From positions 86,181,881 through 86,245,880 of the forward strand of contig CM043957.1 in the NCBI GenBank assembly GCA_014529385.2: DNA of 64,000 nucleotides, in the 5' to 3' direction. The position numbers and the translations under genes are program-made. Each line of letters begins with the position of its first letter. The first letter of the stretch is position 1. This document shows, piece by piece, positions 44,931 through 57,510 of the stretch. Below the pieces are notes generated by a model. It did no database searches, had not been told where the DNA came from, and saw nothing but the letters and a program-made list of their open reading frames with translations. Source of the stretch: Adiantum capillus-veneris (Eukaryota; Streptophyta; Polypodiopsida; Polypodiales; Pteridaceae).

Positions 44931-47079
44931 CAAACGTTGGCCTATCTCTTCGTTAAGGTCGGGAAATTTTTGGTGCTCCATTTGTCCCCCTTAACCAACA
45001 AATTTTCGGATTATTTCCTTGTACGCGGGTGGGTCCCATCTGACAGGGCAGGTTTGTGGGAAGAACTAGCTCAATTTACGGGCCCTTCTCTGTTGATGGG
45101 TGACCTTAATATGGTTGAGTCTCTCAAAGACCGCTTTCTTCTTAAAGGTTTATGCATCTCAGGGAGCGAGAAGGACACCTAGGCTACCCTAAGGACTCTC
45201 TCCATTTGTGGGATGCAGGTAATCTAGGGGAGTACACTTAATGGGGATTTATCAAGGAAAGCCAGACTTGATCGTTGCTATCTCAGTATTCACCTAGCTA
45301 ATCTGTTCGATCGCATTAAAGTCAAGCCTATTCTCACTAGCTGCCTCTCTGACCACTATTGGATCAGCATCACACGTTGGATGACAAGGCCAGAAAAGTC
45401 ATGAAGACCATGTTCAAGTCCTTGAAAAGGAAAAACGCCAGGGAATTGGTCCCCCTATTTGTGGAAATAGGGAAGATCATAACCGGTAACCAAGAAAATC
45501 TAGAATATGCTAGATCTCACTTTGAATCTCTGTTCAACCCTCTTGAGGCTATCACTCCTGAAAATTGCTAGGTATCAATTGTGGGATACCCGATTTAAGG
45601 TCATCCCCTTTAAAACAACTAACAAGTTGGAATCCCCTATGTCAATCACGGAAATAGTGGTTTCCATTGAATCTATCAAAGCTAAGAAGACTCCACGATT
45701 GGATGGGCTCCCTGCTGAATTTTTTCAAACGTTCAAACTCTTGCTTGCTCCCTTCCTTCTTAAAGTTTGGGAAGAATCTCTTGCCCATGAAGCACTACCC
45801 TTCTCCATTAATGTTGGTGTGATTAAGCTTCTTCACAAGAGGGGTCCTAGGGAATCCCTGTCTTAACTGGCTCGCTCTCACTATGTTCAACATTGCGTAC
45901 AAGATCTTTGCACGGGCTCTAGCAAACAAAATTACTCGTGTGGATTTCATCAGAACAAAAAGGCTTTATCATAGGCTGAAACATAATTGAATCTATTATT
46001 TCATTATGGGAAGGCATAGATATGCTCAAGATTCTAATCAAGACTTTGTGTTTGTAAAGGTTGATTTTGACAAGGCTTACGATCGCTTGGAATGGTCCTT
46101 CATCTTGGTAAGTCTTGAAAAAATGGGGATTTGGTCCTGTTTTGGTCCGTTTTGTTAGAACTCTGTTTGGTTTTGCCCGAGCAAGGATTGCTTGTAATGG
46201 TTTACTGTCTAATTTCTTTGTGCTCAACCACACTGTTAGACAGGGATGCCCCCTTGGCCCCCCTCCTATTTGCAATAGCAGCACTCGGGTCTTAACTGTC
46301 TAAGGCCAAGATTCTTGAAGATAAAATCAAAGGTATTCGGTTACCCAACTCTGCAGGGCAACAATGCTTATCCCAATTCACGGACGACACCAATGGATTG
46401 CTGGCAAATGAAGAAGAAACTCTATGGGAATTCTGGCAATGTCTGCAACTTTTCTGTTTAGGTTTTGGTTTAAAGATCAATCATTCCAAAAGAGGGGTGA
46501 AACAAGGGGATTCTCCTCTTCCTTAGTGGATCCTTGGTTCTAGATGCAAGCTAATTCTTCCCCACCAGCCTTTTCGGCTTTTGGGCATACCCATGGGCTT
46601 TGGGATCTCCCTCAAGGACAGATGGAGATGGCTTTTTGAAAGGTACCAGACCAAGTTGAAAAGATGGAAGGGTTTTCAGGGTTCTCTCATGGGTAGGGTA
46701 GTGGTTAACAACCATTTCCTCATGGCATATGTGGTATTCTTTCTTACATGTTGGAGGCCTCCTAAAGGGCATCTGAAGGACATAATTAAAATATGTTCTA
46801 ACTTCTTATGGTCAGGAGATCCTCTTACTCATGGTCGGGCTAAAGGAAGATGGGACATCTGTTGTCTTCCTAAGGACCAGGGTGGTCTTGGCATCATCAA
46901 AATTTCCACCTTAGGTGATAAGCTAGTTGTCAAGCTTATAGTCAGAACTATCCACAATCCTAAGGAAGAGTGGTCTATACTTTTTCTAAGAAACACTTGT
47001 AGGTTCAGACTCTCTCTGAGGTTTCTAAGGATCTCAGGTGGATCTCCACTTCTCACTCTAGAGGATCTGGGGGCTTAGC
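44931..47079 (+). mobile_element. LINE ORF2 fragment 3 of the plus-strand pile
   Basis: Starts with the CCAAACGTTGGCCTATCTCT junction, then endonuclease (G-D-L-N-M-V-E-S near 45100). It is internally deleted near 45400. The reverse transcriptase is best preserved here: V-D-F-D-K-A-Y-D-R-L-E-W near 46065, V-R-Q-G-C-P-L near 46237 and F-T-D-D near 46378 (the Y-x-D-D box as F-T-D-D). It ends with G-G-L-G-I-I-K near 46880 and a C-terminal portion to about 47079. Confidence 0.78.
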
Positions 47080-47295
47080 TTATCTCTTCGGCAAGGTCGG
47101 GCAAGTTTTGGTGCTCCACCTGTCCCCCTCAACCATCAAATTTTTGGATTATTTCCTTGTACACGGGTGGGTCCTCACCTGACAGGGCAGGTTCATGGGA
47201 AGAACTAGCTCAGTTTACGGGCCCTTGTCTATTGATAGGTGACCTTAATATGGTTGAGCCTCCCGAAGATCGCTTTCTTCTTATTGCTTTTATGG
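47080..47295 (+). mobile_element. LINE ORF2 fragment 4 (short)
   Basis: Repeats the junction sequence and the first part of the endonuclease through G-D-L-N-M-V-E near 47235, then similarity is lost near 47290. Confidence 0.7.
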
Positions 47296-49489
47296 ATTCT
47301 TCAGGTGCTCGTCAACGTGGGAGTTTTATTGACTCATTGAATAAGTTGCAGCAATATGCAAGACAATAGCGGTTCTTTGCTTGTTATCATGACTACAAAT
47401 GATTTATCTGGGTGAAAATGTAGCCAACTTCATGGAGTTTACACAAGGTGTCAAGCAAACATATGGATTCTCATACACATCATTGGAAGGGGAAGATCAT
47501 GGGTTTCAAGTAAAATCAAGATGGCAAGCGTCTACAAAGGTACAACATGTGTATATAGCTTCTCTGTTGGTGCTTGACAAGTCTTTGCCTCATCTAGGTT
47601 TCTTGAAAAGTGTACAGTTCTGCTTCTATTTAAATGTTTTGGATTGTACCATCTATGCTTTTATCTTTTAGGTTGCTTCAATATATGCATAATTTTGTAT
47701 GTTCTTCTTATATATATTTTCCATCTAGCTTTGCAGAGTGGGAGCCAATGGAATCTTTTACAGGCGGCTTTGAAGCTATCCATGTGGACATTGGCAAGTT
47801 TTTATATGCATAGTGTTTACATTGAGAGATTCCCTCACAAGAGAGATTTTTATATGGCCATGTGTATGCCATATCGAATGCTCTATTATTGGCAAAAATT
47901 GGTATGCAGATACCAATCTGCAAATCAAGGCTTGTCAATGAAATTTCCATACTGAAGATGGAAGCGAACAATGGGAGTATGGGAGGCGCTCGACTCTAAT
48001 ATTGTTTTTGAAGAGCTTGCGGACCTTCAATTTCCCCTACACTAATACTCTACCCAATAGTTGTGTCAATGTTGACTGACATCTTTACAATTTTTGCAAG
48101 TACCCCAGTCCTTGAAAAGTATTCCTTTTGTGTGAATAGAAAAATTGTAAGGTCAGGAGAAGAGAAGGTTTGTACTTGTAAGGAGATCTCATTCCCAGGA
48201 TGTATCATTGTAAAAGCTCAACCACAGGGACATATCTTAATGAAAACTTATATTACATCCCAACTCTGTGCATAACTATTGATCGTAAAGTTTAATTTAA
48301 GTTCTTTTAATCTTTAATTCAATTTAGGTGTGATTATTTTGGTATCATGAATTTTTTAAGTTCTGGGTGTTTCAAGTTTAAAAGTGATTAAGTCTTAAAG
48401 AATGGCATCCAAGCGTTGTATTATTGTGCAAGTACACAAGTTTAGTTCTCTATTTATCTTCTCCACAAAAAAATAATAATTTAAACTCATTTTTTAGTAA
48501 TTAAGTGAATTCTAATTAGTACTACATGGAGGCACACATGTGTTGATATGAATCATTTTAAAGGGCTTACACCATATAATTATCGATTGATTTTCTAAAG
48601 CAAATGTACAAATCTAACAAGAATTTTTTATATTGCCTGTTGAAATTTGTCAAAGGGCTTTCTAAGAGGGACTACAAGGTAGATGATCACGATGGCCTCA
48701 TCGACTGGGGCATGAGTGTATAGGTATCCAATTTCCTAATTGGGACATGTACCTAGCTTTTCTAGTGCTTGAGGACACAAAGAGAAATAAGAACAAAGGA
48801 AAGAGCATGAAGAGAGATAGGGAGGTTGAAGATATAAGTGAGCATAAAGAGTCCTCAATGAAGCTTGTGCTCCTACATGACTCTAACCTGACGGACAACA
48901 TAACTTAAGTACTAGATAAAGATAAGGCGACGGAGGAGGTTCCACACTTTCATCTACTCACTTTGTATGCAATAGTGATAAAGGGTCATCAATTTCTTTT
49001 TTTCAATGACATTCCAAAGACTGTTGGACTTTAGTAGTAAAGGAAAATTCTTAATTATTTTACGATTCAGCCTTTAGTATGGAGCTTTGAGTATTATAGG
49101 ATTCATGCACTCTAATATTTTTTATATCTTGCAAAGCCACTATGATGACTCTCCATTTCCTATTCTTCTTATTCAATGGTGGTGTGGGAGGAGGTGATTG
49201 TTGTTTCCATGCAAGGAGATCGTTCTTGTACTTTTCTCTTCACTCTCTATAACTATTTGTTACTCTATGATTTGAGCTGTATTACACTTCCTCTTTTAAA
49301 CTTTCTTTGGCATGTTCATTAAGGGTCTAGTCTTGTGTACTCTCTTTGTAAGAAGTCTACTTATCTGACAAAATGGGGTCACTTCAAAAAAAATATTTGG
49401 AAGAATGTGTTGCATTGGATACTTGTTGGTTCCATCAAAGTATGAGCTTTTTTTGCACCATAAATCAAGGTACATGCTACATTTTTGGA
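47296..49489. other. Stretch with no identified gene
   Basis: Several short plus-strand frames (for example 47399-47671 and 47644-47955) are flanked by splice-like signals, such as TTTGCAG before G-A-G-W-E-P-like sequence near 47735. None matches a family I recognise. The rest to 49489 is AT-rich and featureless. It could hold remnants of a decayed gene. Confidence 0.4.
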
Positions 49490-49550
49490 GAGAAAGAATG
49501 CAACTTTCCATGAGAGGTCATGTTCCCAAGGTAGATTATGGCCAAATGGT

Positions 49551-49680
49551 CACTACAAGAGGCTATTCATATTAGCGATGCTCACACAGCGACGCTCAAA
49601 AAAAAAATTCCCGGCGTCGCTATGAGCGTCGCAAATTTCTTTGTAAATTTGCGACGCTCATAGCGACGCCAGCTGAGCTA
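49551..49680. repeat. CACTA-1 left terminal and subterminal repeats
   Basis: CACTACAAGAGG followed by GCGACGCTCA/GCGTCGCTATGAGCGTCGC motifs in both orientations, including an inverted pair around 49615-49665. Such subterminal repeats bind the second transposon protein in En/Spm. Confidence 0.8.
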
Positions 49681-49802
49681 AAAAAATAACCGAGCGCGCC
49701 CAAAAACTCAGATCTCAGATCTGAGTTTTTCGGCGCCCTCAAGCAAAGAGCAGGTAACGCTCTCCCTCACTCTCTCTCTCTCTCTCTCTCTCTTTTTCTT
49801 AT

Positions 49803-49840
<38 letters not shown>

Positions 49841-49962
49841 AGAGGAAGGAGAGCCAGGTATGCTCCTTCCCTCTCCTCATTCTCATGTTCCCTTCCCCTC
49901 TTTCTCTCTCCCTCTCTCTCTCTCTCACACACACACACATACACACACACACACATAGTGTT

Positions 49963-50020
<58 letters not shown>

Positions 50021-50039
50021 AACAAAAACAAAAACGCAC

Positions 50040-50250
50040 ACACACATACATAAACAAAGAATGCACACACACATTGAGAGAGAAAAAGAGAGAGAGAGCA
50101 TGCATAAACAAAAAACTCACGCATTGAGAGAGGAAAAGAGAGAGAGAACATGCATAAACAAAAAACGCACACATTGAGAGAGGAAAAGAGAGAGAAAACA
50201 TGCATACGATCCAAAAAAACGCACACACATTGAGAGAGAAAGAGAGAGAA
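50040..50250. repeat. Minisatellite, about four units of 50 bases
   Basis: The phrase CACATTGAGAGAGGAAAAGA or a close variant recurs near 50070, 50121, 50170 and 50228, each followed by CATGCATAAACAAAAAACGC or a variant. Confidence 0.8.
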
Positions 50251-51163
50251 ACTAATTTAACGTCGTAGGAAACTAATTAAAATTAAAAGACCTAAAGATC
50301 TAGCCGACGAGGAGTTGAACTCAAGACCTATTATTCAAGAGGGAAATGGCATAATCAATCTATCATACTTGGCATGGGTGATAGAAAGGTTATACCATTT
50401 ATCTCTTTTTATTGGCACACACATCCACACACGCGCACACACACAAGAAGAAGAGAGTTATAACGTCGTAGGAAACTATCTTAAAAGACGTTAAAGATTA
50501 GGTTATATGTAGACTTACATTAAATTAGATTTAGGTTTATTTTTAACTAGATTTACGTTTATTTACGCTAGATTTAGATTTACGTTATATTAGATTAGAT
50601 TTAGGTCTCCATAGACTGCGATGCCTGCATGAAGCGGGTGAAGAAATCCCTCAATGGAATATAGGGTATTGTTGCCTTCACTCATGGTGGGCTCCGTCGA
50701 TCCAAAAGTACTGGTGAAATGTCTTCAGAAGATAGGGAAGAAGGTGGATCTTCAGGGCGGCAAGAGTCACTACATCCCCGACACAATGACCATCTAGACA
50801 ACCTCTAGTCATTAGACTTACGTTAAATTAGATTTAGCTTTATTTTTAGTTAGATTTACGCTTATTTACGTTAGATCGAGTCCACGCAAGAATTACTTAC
50901 GGTTTAGGGTTTAGAGTTAGACGAACAGTGAAAAGATCTACTGTGAAAAGAAGTTAAGATGCTGTGAAGTGCTACAGCTAGAGAAGAGGCAAAGGGGTTT
51001 TGTCCACTACATGCAGTATCATGTAGACGTGGGTGTGTAGATTTCTTGTACCCACAAATATAGGTATTGACCAATAAAGACGAGATTATAACCCGGTGGT
51101 TCTGATCTCCATGCACCTCTAGACCGAGGTGTGCGGAGATTGGACATGACTAGAGAATGTGAG

Positions 51164-51165
<2 letters not shown>

Positions 51166-51242
<77 letters not shown>
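51166..51242. repeat. (GA)n microsatellite
   Basis: A pure GA tract of about 77 bases, 66 bases upstream of the transposase start codon. Confidence 0.95.
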
Positions 51243-51245
<3 letters not shown>

Positions 51246-51307
51246 GACGAAGAATGCCAATAGAATATTAAATTTTTTGTCCAGGTTATAAGTTTTTTAT
51301 CCTCATT

Positions 51308-54300
51308 ATGAGTAGCGAAGAGGATGTGGGACCGTCCAACCGAAACACCTATCTCTCAACGAGGGTCTTATGTCCTTGTAATCAATGCAAGCATGCTGTG
51401 CGATGGACAAGACGTGTTTCTTTGCAGCACGTTCGCGAATTTGGCGAGTTCGATCCATTTATTATAGATCGAGTTGTTGCCAATTATAACTCGTCGGACT
51501 CTGACGCTGGCCAACAAGCAGCAATCTTGCAACCCAATAGACGTGTTCGCAGGCGCTTTGGTCAAGCAGCATATGTGAGGCCACAAGATGTAGCCTCTGA
51601 CACCTCGGGGGATGATCATGCAGAGCACATTCCCAACGAGGCAATGTTTGAGCCCGAGATTGATGAAATGATCGAGACGATCATGGATTCAGAAAGACTT
51701 ATCTATGATGATATGAAAAGTGAAGCCGATACGCCATTGTATAATGGAGCACGTATGTCTAGATTGAAAGCACTCCTGGTTCTTCTCAACATGCAGACAA
51801 AGTTTGGATGGAGTGACACTAGCGTCACAGCGCTTTTCAGGTGATCTATTACAATTAGTTTACTTTAATAAAACTCTAAATGTATAATGATCTGATAGAT
51901 TTTTACACGACTGTATCATATTTTTATGTTGTGTAGATTGCTGAAAGAGCACATACTACCAGCTGACAATGTGATGCCAGATTCCCGAGATGAAGCAAGA
52001 AAGATTTTGCGAAACTTGGGGATGGATTACAATTCTATCCACGCTTGTCCTAATGACTGCATTCTTTTCAGAGGGGAATACATAGACATGGAGAAGTGTC
52101 CGAAATGTGATTCCGAAAGATATCGAGTAGATCTCCACGGGACAAAAATTCCACAAAAGGTTTTGCAACATTTCCCTCTGCTTCCTCGCATCAAGCATTT
52201 CTTCGAATGTAAGTCCATGGCCGCCCTAGCATCATGGCATGAGGAGAATAAATCTTCGGATGGTGTGCTACGAATTCTTGCAGATTCCGTAGCGTGGAAA
52301 CATATAGATGGAACATGGTCGGATTTTGCCAGGGAAGCTCGAAATTTGCGCTTAGGCCTGGCTATGGATGGCGTAAATCCATTTGGTCAAAGATCAACAT
52401 CTTACAGTGTATGGCCCGTTGTCATCGTCAACTACAACATTCCCCCGTGGTTGACTACGAAGAAGGGGCACCTATGGCTAAGCTTGATTGTGCCAGGGCG
52501 ATATAAAGTGGGGAATATGGATGTGTATCTTCGTCCACTATTGGAAGAGCTACAACAATTGTGGATTGGCATAGAGGTGGTGGATATGAGCCGACACACA
52601 GGACGACGGAATGCTTTGATCAGAGGCATTCTAATGTGGACCATGCATGACTATCCCGGGCTAACAGAATGCTCAGGTGATCTATTGACACTCCTCACTC
52701 AGACACTGTAAATCTTGTTTTTTCCCATAGTTGATCTATTATCATGTGTATACATGCAGGGCTTCAAACAAGCGGATACAGAGCACGTGTCACATGTGGA
52801 CCTAGACTGAATGCACGTAGGGCACCCTCACTGAAAAAGAAAATCTACGAAGGTCATCAAGCGTATCTTCCAGAGAATCATGTGTTACGCGACGGCTTTT
52901 TGGGAAGAGAGCCACCAAGGATGTCTGCACAAGCATGGTTAGAGCAGAAGGAGATGTGCGATGACGGATTGCCTCCAGGGATGAAGAGACTATCTCTATG
53001 GTACGAGTTACCATACTGGCCCCGACTCATGATCAATCACTTGCTCGATCCAATGCACATATTCAAGAATGTGGGTAATCTACTATGGGACCATTTGACC
53101 GGCAAGAAAGATACTTTGGGAGCCAGAGTTGACCTTAGAAATGTGGATCGTATGGAGCAATATTGGCCGCAAACAGCGTCTGATGGATCGATAAAACTCC
53201 CTAAAGCACCATGGATTTTCACAGGAGCCCAAGAACGCAAAGTAAAAGAGACCATTCGATCTTTGCGAACCCCCACTGGCGTAATGCACTCGCTTCGAAC
53301 GTGTTTTACTAAAGAAGGAAAGCTTACCGGTTTGAAGTCACACGATTGGCATAAAATGTGTCAGGTACGTTCATAGTGGACTTTAATATCATTGCATAAA
53401 ATGTGGACTTTAATATCATTGCTGCACATACTTTACAGTTTATTTTACCGGTTGCCATTGAGGGATGTTTGTCTCTCGACATCCGTAACACTATCTACAA
53501 ACTTGCAAAGCTGGTGCAATGGATCTCACAAAAGAAGATCAACGTAGACTCCATACCATTCGCCAAACTAAATGCTGCGGAGCTTGTGTGCATGTTTGAG
53601 AAACATTTTCCTACTACAATGCTAACCATTCAGGTGCATCTTCTTGTTCACATAGTTGATGAGGGGGAAATAGCTAGCACAGTTCATTCCAGATGGATGT
53701 TCTTCTTAGAGCGTTTCATGAAAACGCTTAAGGGATATGTAAGTCAAAAGGCACGTCCGCAGGGTAGCATGGCAGAAGGTTGGTTGGTATCAGAGTCCCT
53801 AGTGTACATTGGAGAGTGGCTAGACGGATTTGATAAATCCCGGGACACGCTATGGCGAACCATAGATGATGAGCGCATATCTGGGATTGTCATGTGCAAT
53901 CTCAGTGTTGAGAAGAAGATGACGGAAGATCTAGAGGCTAAAATCAACCGATTTTGCATGCTTCACAATCCAGTGATGCAAAAGTGGATTTCACAATATG
54001 AGGATGCAAAGCAAGAGCGACAAAGGGCACGAATCGAGTGGAGACGGGGAAGACGACCACCGATGCACTATCCAGCGGTTCTGGAGAGCCTACCAACCTT
54101 CATGAGCTTAAGATGGTTGCACAACCAATTGAAAAGCGCACAACAATGCGGTGACGAAGTGACTGAAGAAGAGTGGGAGTACTCTCGGGGTTGCGCGACC
54201 AAGGTAAGTTTGCAATGTACGACTAGCAAGTGACTTTATTTATAAACGTTTGAACGGCTACTCATAATCTTTGTTCGTTGTAGTATAAGTCATACATAGC

Positions 54301-55036
54301 AGCATGGTGTAAAGGTCGACATTTTAGGGTGGAACGAATCGACAAAAAGCGTTTTACTCAAGATTGTGGAATCATGGCAAAATTTGAACAGTCTAGTCGA
54401 CGACGTTCCTCTGATGCAGATCCTGTGGTGGCGGAACTCACTTACTTCAGCACGCTGCAAGATATTTTGAGGATCGATTACAGAGGATTTTTTGTCGACT
54501 TGTTCGACGTGCAATGGTTCAAGATAATCATGGAGGGTCGCAACGCTACTGTGCGTAGAGGAGAGTCTGGTTTTCTTGAGGTGGATTCTACTAAGAAATG
54601 GACTGACCTAAGAGACACTTTCGTACTACCCGAGCATTGTGAACAAGTAAGTATGTAAATAGTTAACATCCCCCTTTTACAAGTTATGTGCTTGAAAGCT
54701 CTCATGTAAGTTATGTGGCTCTGGCAGGTAATATTTCATCCTACAAAGTCTACATCAAACTGGTGGTACGTCATAGAGGTAGCCCCTCGTAATGCAAGGA
54801 CGTATGAAGGCTACCATGTGCCAATCACAACGACATCAATGGAGGAGATCAGAGAAGATGCTCAATCAGAAGCCGCTGCGGTGGTGCCAGACAAGCATCA
54901 AGATGCTACTACTCTATATGGGGTGCATGCAGAGGAGCTACAAAATGAAACAGAGGATATGTGTTTAAACGGAGAGCTCTATATAGATATAGGAAGTTAT
55001 GCTGAGTTATGCGAGGATGAGAGAGAGATCTCTTAA
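51308..55036 (+). CDS. CACTA transposase (TNPD/Transposase_21 type)
   Basis: Inferred exons 51308-51840, 51937-52676, 52760-53364, 53439-54203, 54284-54646 and 54728-55036 total 3315 bases, 1104 residues, with all junction phases matching and GT/AG at each intron. Exon 1 has C-P-C-N-Q-C, like the transposase-associated domain. Exon 2 has a zinc-binding C-P-N-D-C...C-P-K-C segment, then L-A-M-D-G-V-N-P-F-G and V-P-G-R-Y-K-V-G-N-M-D-V-Y-L, the conserved Transposase_21 blocks that hold catalytic acids. Exon 3 contains L-L-D-P-M-H-I-F-K-N-V. The C-terminus has N-W-W-Y-V-I, typical of plant CACTA proteins, and an acidic tail. It would excise and reinsert elements with CACTA ends. No stop or frameshift was found. 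Confidence 0.9.
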
Positions 55037-55308
55037 AGCCACAAATATTGTATTTGAACAATTTTGCTCCGTGTTGTAAAAGCTCTGGCTCTCTAAGTAC
55101 CTTCCATGGTGTATAACGCTCTTTTCTACTCGCGCTCACATCTTTTGATTGAAAATTCTGAGTTTTCGACTTGCCTCTTCTATCACTCAATTCATTGCGT
55201 CATTGTATTTATATGCGTCATTACGTCATTGTATTTAATGGTCTTTGCGTCATTGTCTACTCTATTCATTCAATATTAAGTTTAAATATTCGTGTGTTTA
55301 ATGCACGT

Positions 55309-56618
55309 ATGGATGATGAGGAGTTTCTTTCTTCTTTGTCACCGCAGCAGAGACAGTGGTACGTGGAGCGTCATTGCTCTGGCGTATCATCGCGCGTTCC
55401 TACTCCATCCGCATCTCCCTCTCTTTCGGAGCATTCGGCGTGCTCCGAAGCTCCGGCGTCGACGAGACAAGCTTCACACTCGTCTAGACACCGGCGCTCT
55501 AGTGGTGGCGGTGGCGGTTGTTGTGGGGATTCCGCCACCGATGCCTCCACACCGCCTCGTGTTCGACGAGGCTCTTTACCCTCCCCTTCTTTGCCCGCCC
55601 CCACACCAGCCACATCATCGCCATCTACGCCAGGTTTTGCACGGCTGACTATTCCTAGAAGCTACACACCTCTACCTACTCCGCTAGGAGCCATCCCACT
55701 CGACACTCCTCGCTTCGGGGCCCAGACGCCGGTGGAGACACCTGACGTCCGTACCCCCATCGACACGCCGCTAGAGACCCTTGCCGGGACACCCAGGTTC
55801 ACGCGTCACCGGCCAGAGGGCTTGCCTTACTCCGTCGACATCAGCGGCGGCATCATCATGGATGATGACGGCAAGAAGGTGATCTCGCGCATGCGTGGTC
55901 TTTGCTCTCAGCTGTTTAGACACTACATACCAAACAAATGGAGTGAAGTACCAAGTGATTTAAAAAACAGAGTCATCAGCATACTTCATGATGAGTTTCC
56001 CGTTCCAACACGGGATCAACGCTTCAATGAAGACCTGATGAAGATTCGAATGCGCGAATACTGCAAACACAAGCGTTCCGAAGTGCAAAAAGCAATCAAG
56101 AATGGGTGGAACAGGCCAGATTGGCTGGCCAAAGAAGATTGGAAGAATGCGAAGAAAGCAGCGCGCGAGAATCCCGACAAGTGGAAGCAACAAAAGGATG
56201 CAGCCAGAGCGCGAGTAGAGGCAGGGAGCTCGCACCACTTGGGGAGCGGTGGATGGGCATCATTTGAGGCCGATTTTGTAAGTGTTTTCACATTGCTCTT
56301 TATGTTTGATAGTTTAGGGTTTATGAGTTTTTTAATTCTAACATAATGAAATCTTTGTATGTTTTGACAGTGGTCGATGACAGGACGTGATCCCACACCG
56401 TACGAGCGCGAGTACGCAGGCAGGAAGGGCTTAAACGCCCTGATGGACATTCTCAGTTCTCGCGGCGGCATGGTTAGTATTAGGGTTTACTCTTTTTTAT
56501 TTTTTGTATTGTTTTATAAATGTCGTTATATGTTTATACTTACTGAAAGCTGTCTTATTGTCTTTTTTTGCAGAATCCGACAGATACGCCGCTTGGACGC
56601 GATGAGACGTCTGACTAG
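55309..56618 (+). CDS. CACTA second protein (Transposase_24/TNPA-like)
   Basis: Inferred exons are 55309-56277, 56371-56472 and 56574-56618, all phase 0, giving 371 residues. The first half is Ser/Pro/Thr-rich with repeated T-P-x-(D/E)-T-P phrases and a Gly run. The second half is basic and helical (W-S-E-V-P-S-D-L-K, then R-P-D-W-L-A-K-E-D-W-K-N-A-K-K) and resembles the plant En/Spm Transposase_24 family. In En/Spm such a protein binds subterminal repeats and works with the transposase. The product ends G-R-D-E-T-S-D. The same gene in CACTA-2 is frameshifted. Confidence 0.82.
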
Positions 56619-56974
56619 ACGACGTCAGTTTAGCCGTAGCTAGATAGCATTAGTTTAGGGTTTCTCATAGCTTATGTATCATGAGACGGATTTTATACGT
56701 CTTTTTGAACCATGTATATGATTACATTTGTCACCGTAGTTCCTTTTGCCAATCAATTCTTTATACCTATGATGTTGTACAATTGTCATTATTACATTTG
56801 CCAATCAATTCATTTTGCCTATGATGTGTACAATTGTCAATTTTGCAAACAATGCGTCTTGTGGGTGACTATTTTGGGTCTATTATCTACCCTTGCACTT
56901 TTTTAAAAAAGTGAATCAAGTACAATATGGTTGATGGGTGGCAGGGCATTCAATGCCCTGCCACCAAAAAAAAA

Positions 56975-57277
56975 TTCTCTCGGGCGTCGCTATAAGCGTC
57001 GCTATTTATGGCTCTGTAGCGTCGCTATAAGCATCGCTATTTATGGCTCTGTAGCGTCGCTATAAGCGTCGCTATAGTCTTCTGTGTAAACGTCGCTATA
57101 ACCGTCGCTATATAGCGACGCTTATAGCGACACATATAGCGACGCCTATAGCGACGCATATAGCGACCGTCTCGTAGCGACGCTCTTAGCGACGGTTTTA
57201 GCGACGCCGGGGGTTATTAAAACCCAGTGTATTTCCGTCGCTAACAGCGTCACAAGAGCACACAACCTCTTGTAGTG
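56975..57277. repeat. CACTA-1 right subterminal repeats and terminus
   Basis: Many copies of GCGTCGCTATA and its complement TATAGCGACGC, first in one orientation and then the other around 57110, followed by the terminal CCTCTTGTAGTG. A hairpin centred near 57115 is possible. Confidence 0.85.
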
Positions 57278-57510
57278 GGTGTCTATTTTGCACCAAAGAA
57301 CCCGGCTGGGTGGTTTTTTGAGACCCGAGGGGCTCGATCGATCCCCATGCACCACGGCACGCAAATGGCCAGGTCAAATAGGCCATTTGGGGCTCGATTC
57401 GAGCCCCTCATGTCTCGAGAAACCACCCAGCCGGGTTCTTTGGTGCAAAATAGGCATCATTTGGCCAAAATCTACCACGAGAACATGACCTCGCATGGAA
57501 AATTCCGTTC

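Larger units (their letters stand above)
49681..51307. other. CACTA-1 5' region with simple repeats
   Basis: No gene. It contains (CT)n at 49770-49793, (AC)n at 49804-49836, (GA)n at 49965-50016 and a GA tract at 51166-51242. A minisatellite of about 50 bases spans 50040-50250, and direct duplications of an ACGTTAAATTAGATTTAG phrase occur around 50510-50870. Minus-strand open frames across the simple repeats are artefacts. Confidence 0.8.
49551..57277 (+). mobile_element. CACTA-1, apparently intact autonomous En/Spm-type transposon
   Basis: Both ends begin CACTACAAGAGG (the right end as its reverse complement) and are flanked by the 3-bp target duplication GGT (49548-49550 and 57278-57280). 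Length is 7727 bases. It encodes a six-exon transposase and a three-exon second protein with uninterrupted inferred frames. Subterminal regions carry repeated GCGTCGCTATA-type motifs. All signs expected of an autonomous, fairly young CACTA element are present. Confidence 0.93.
49490..57510. mobile_element. Foldback element split by CACTA-1
   Basis: If CACTA-1 and one GGT are removed, the left flank (49490-49550) joins 57281-57345 to form one arm, which pairs with the reverse complement of about 57385-57510. Matching phrases include AGGTCATGTTC, GGCCAAAT and the core TTTGCACCAAAGAACCCGGC near 57286 with its complement near 57430. Arms are roughly 120 bases. There is no coding capacity outside the CACTA insertion. 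Confidence 0.75.

Noticed and set aside
49708-50228. Minus-strand open frames of 150-170 codons rich in Leu, Ser, Cys and Val
   Set aside because: They follow the CT, AC and GA tracts and the minisatellite of the CACTA leader; composition is dictated by the repeats.
55171-55308. Longer N-terminus for the second CACTA protein from an upstream start
   Set aside because: CACTA-2 has an AG acceptor-like junction just before the same Met, and the upstream sequence is AT-rich and not conserved as protein.
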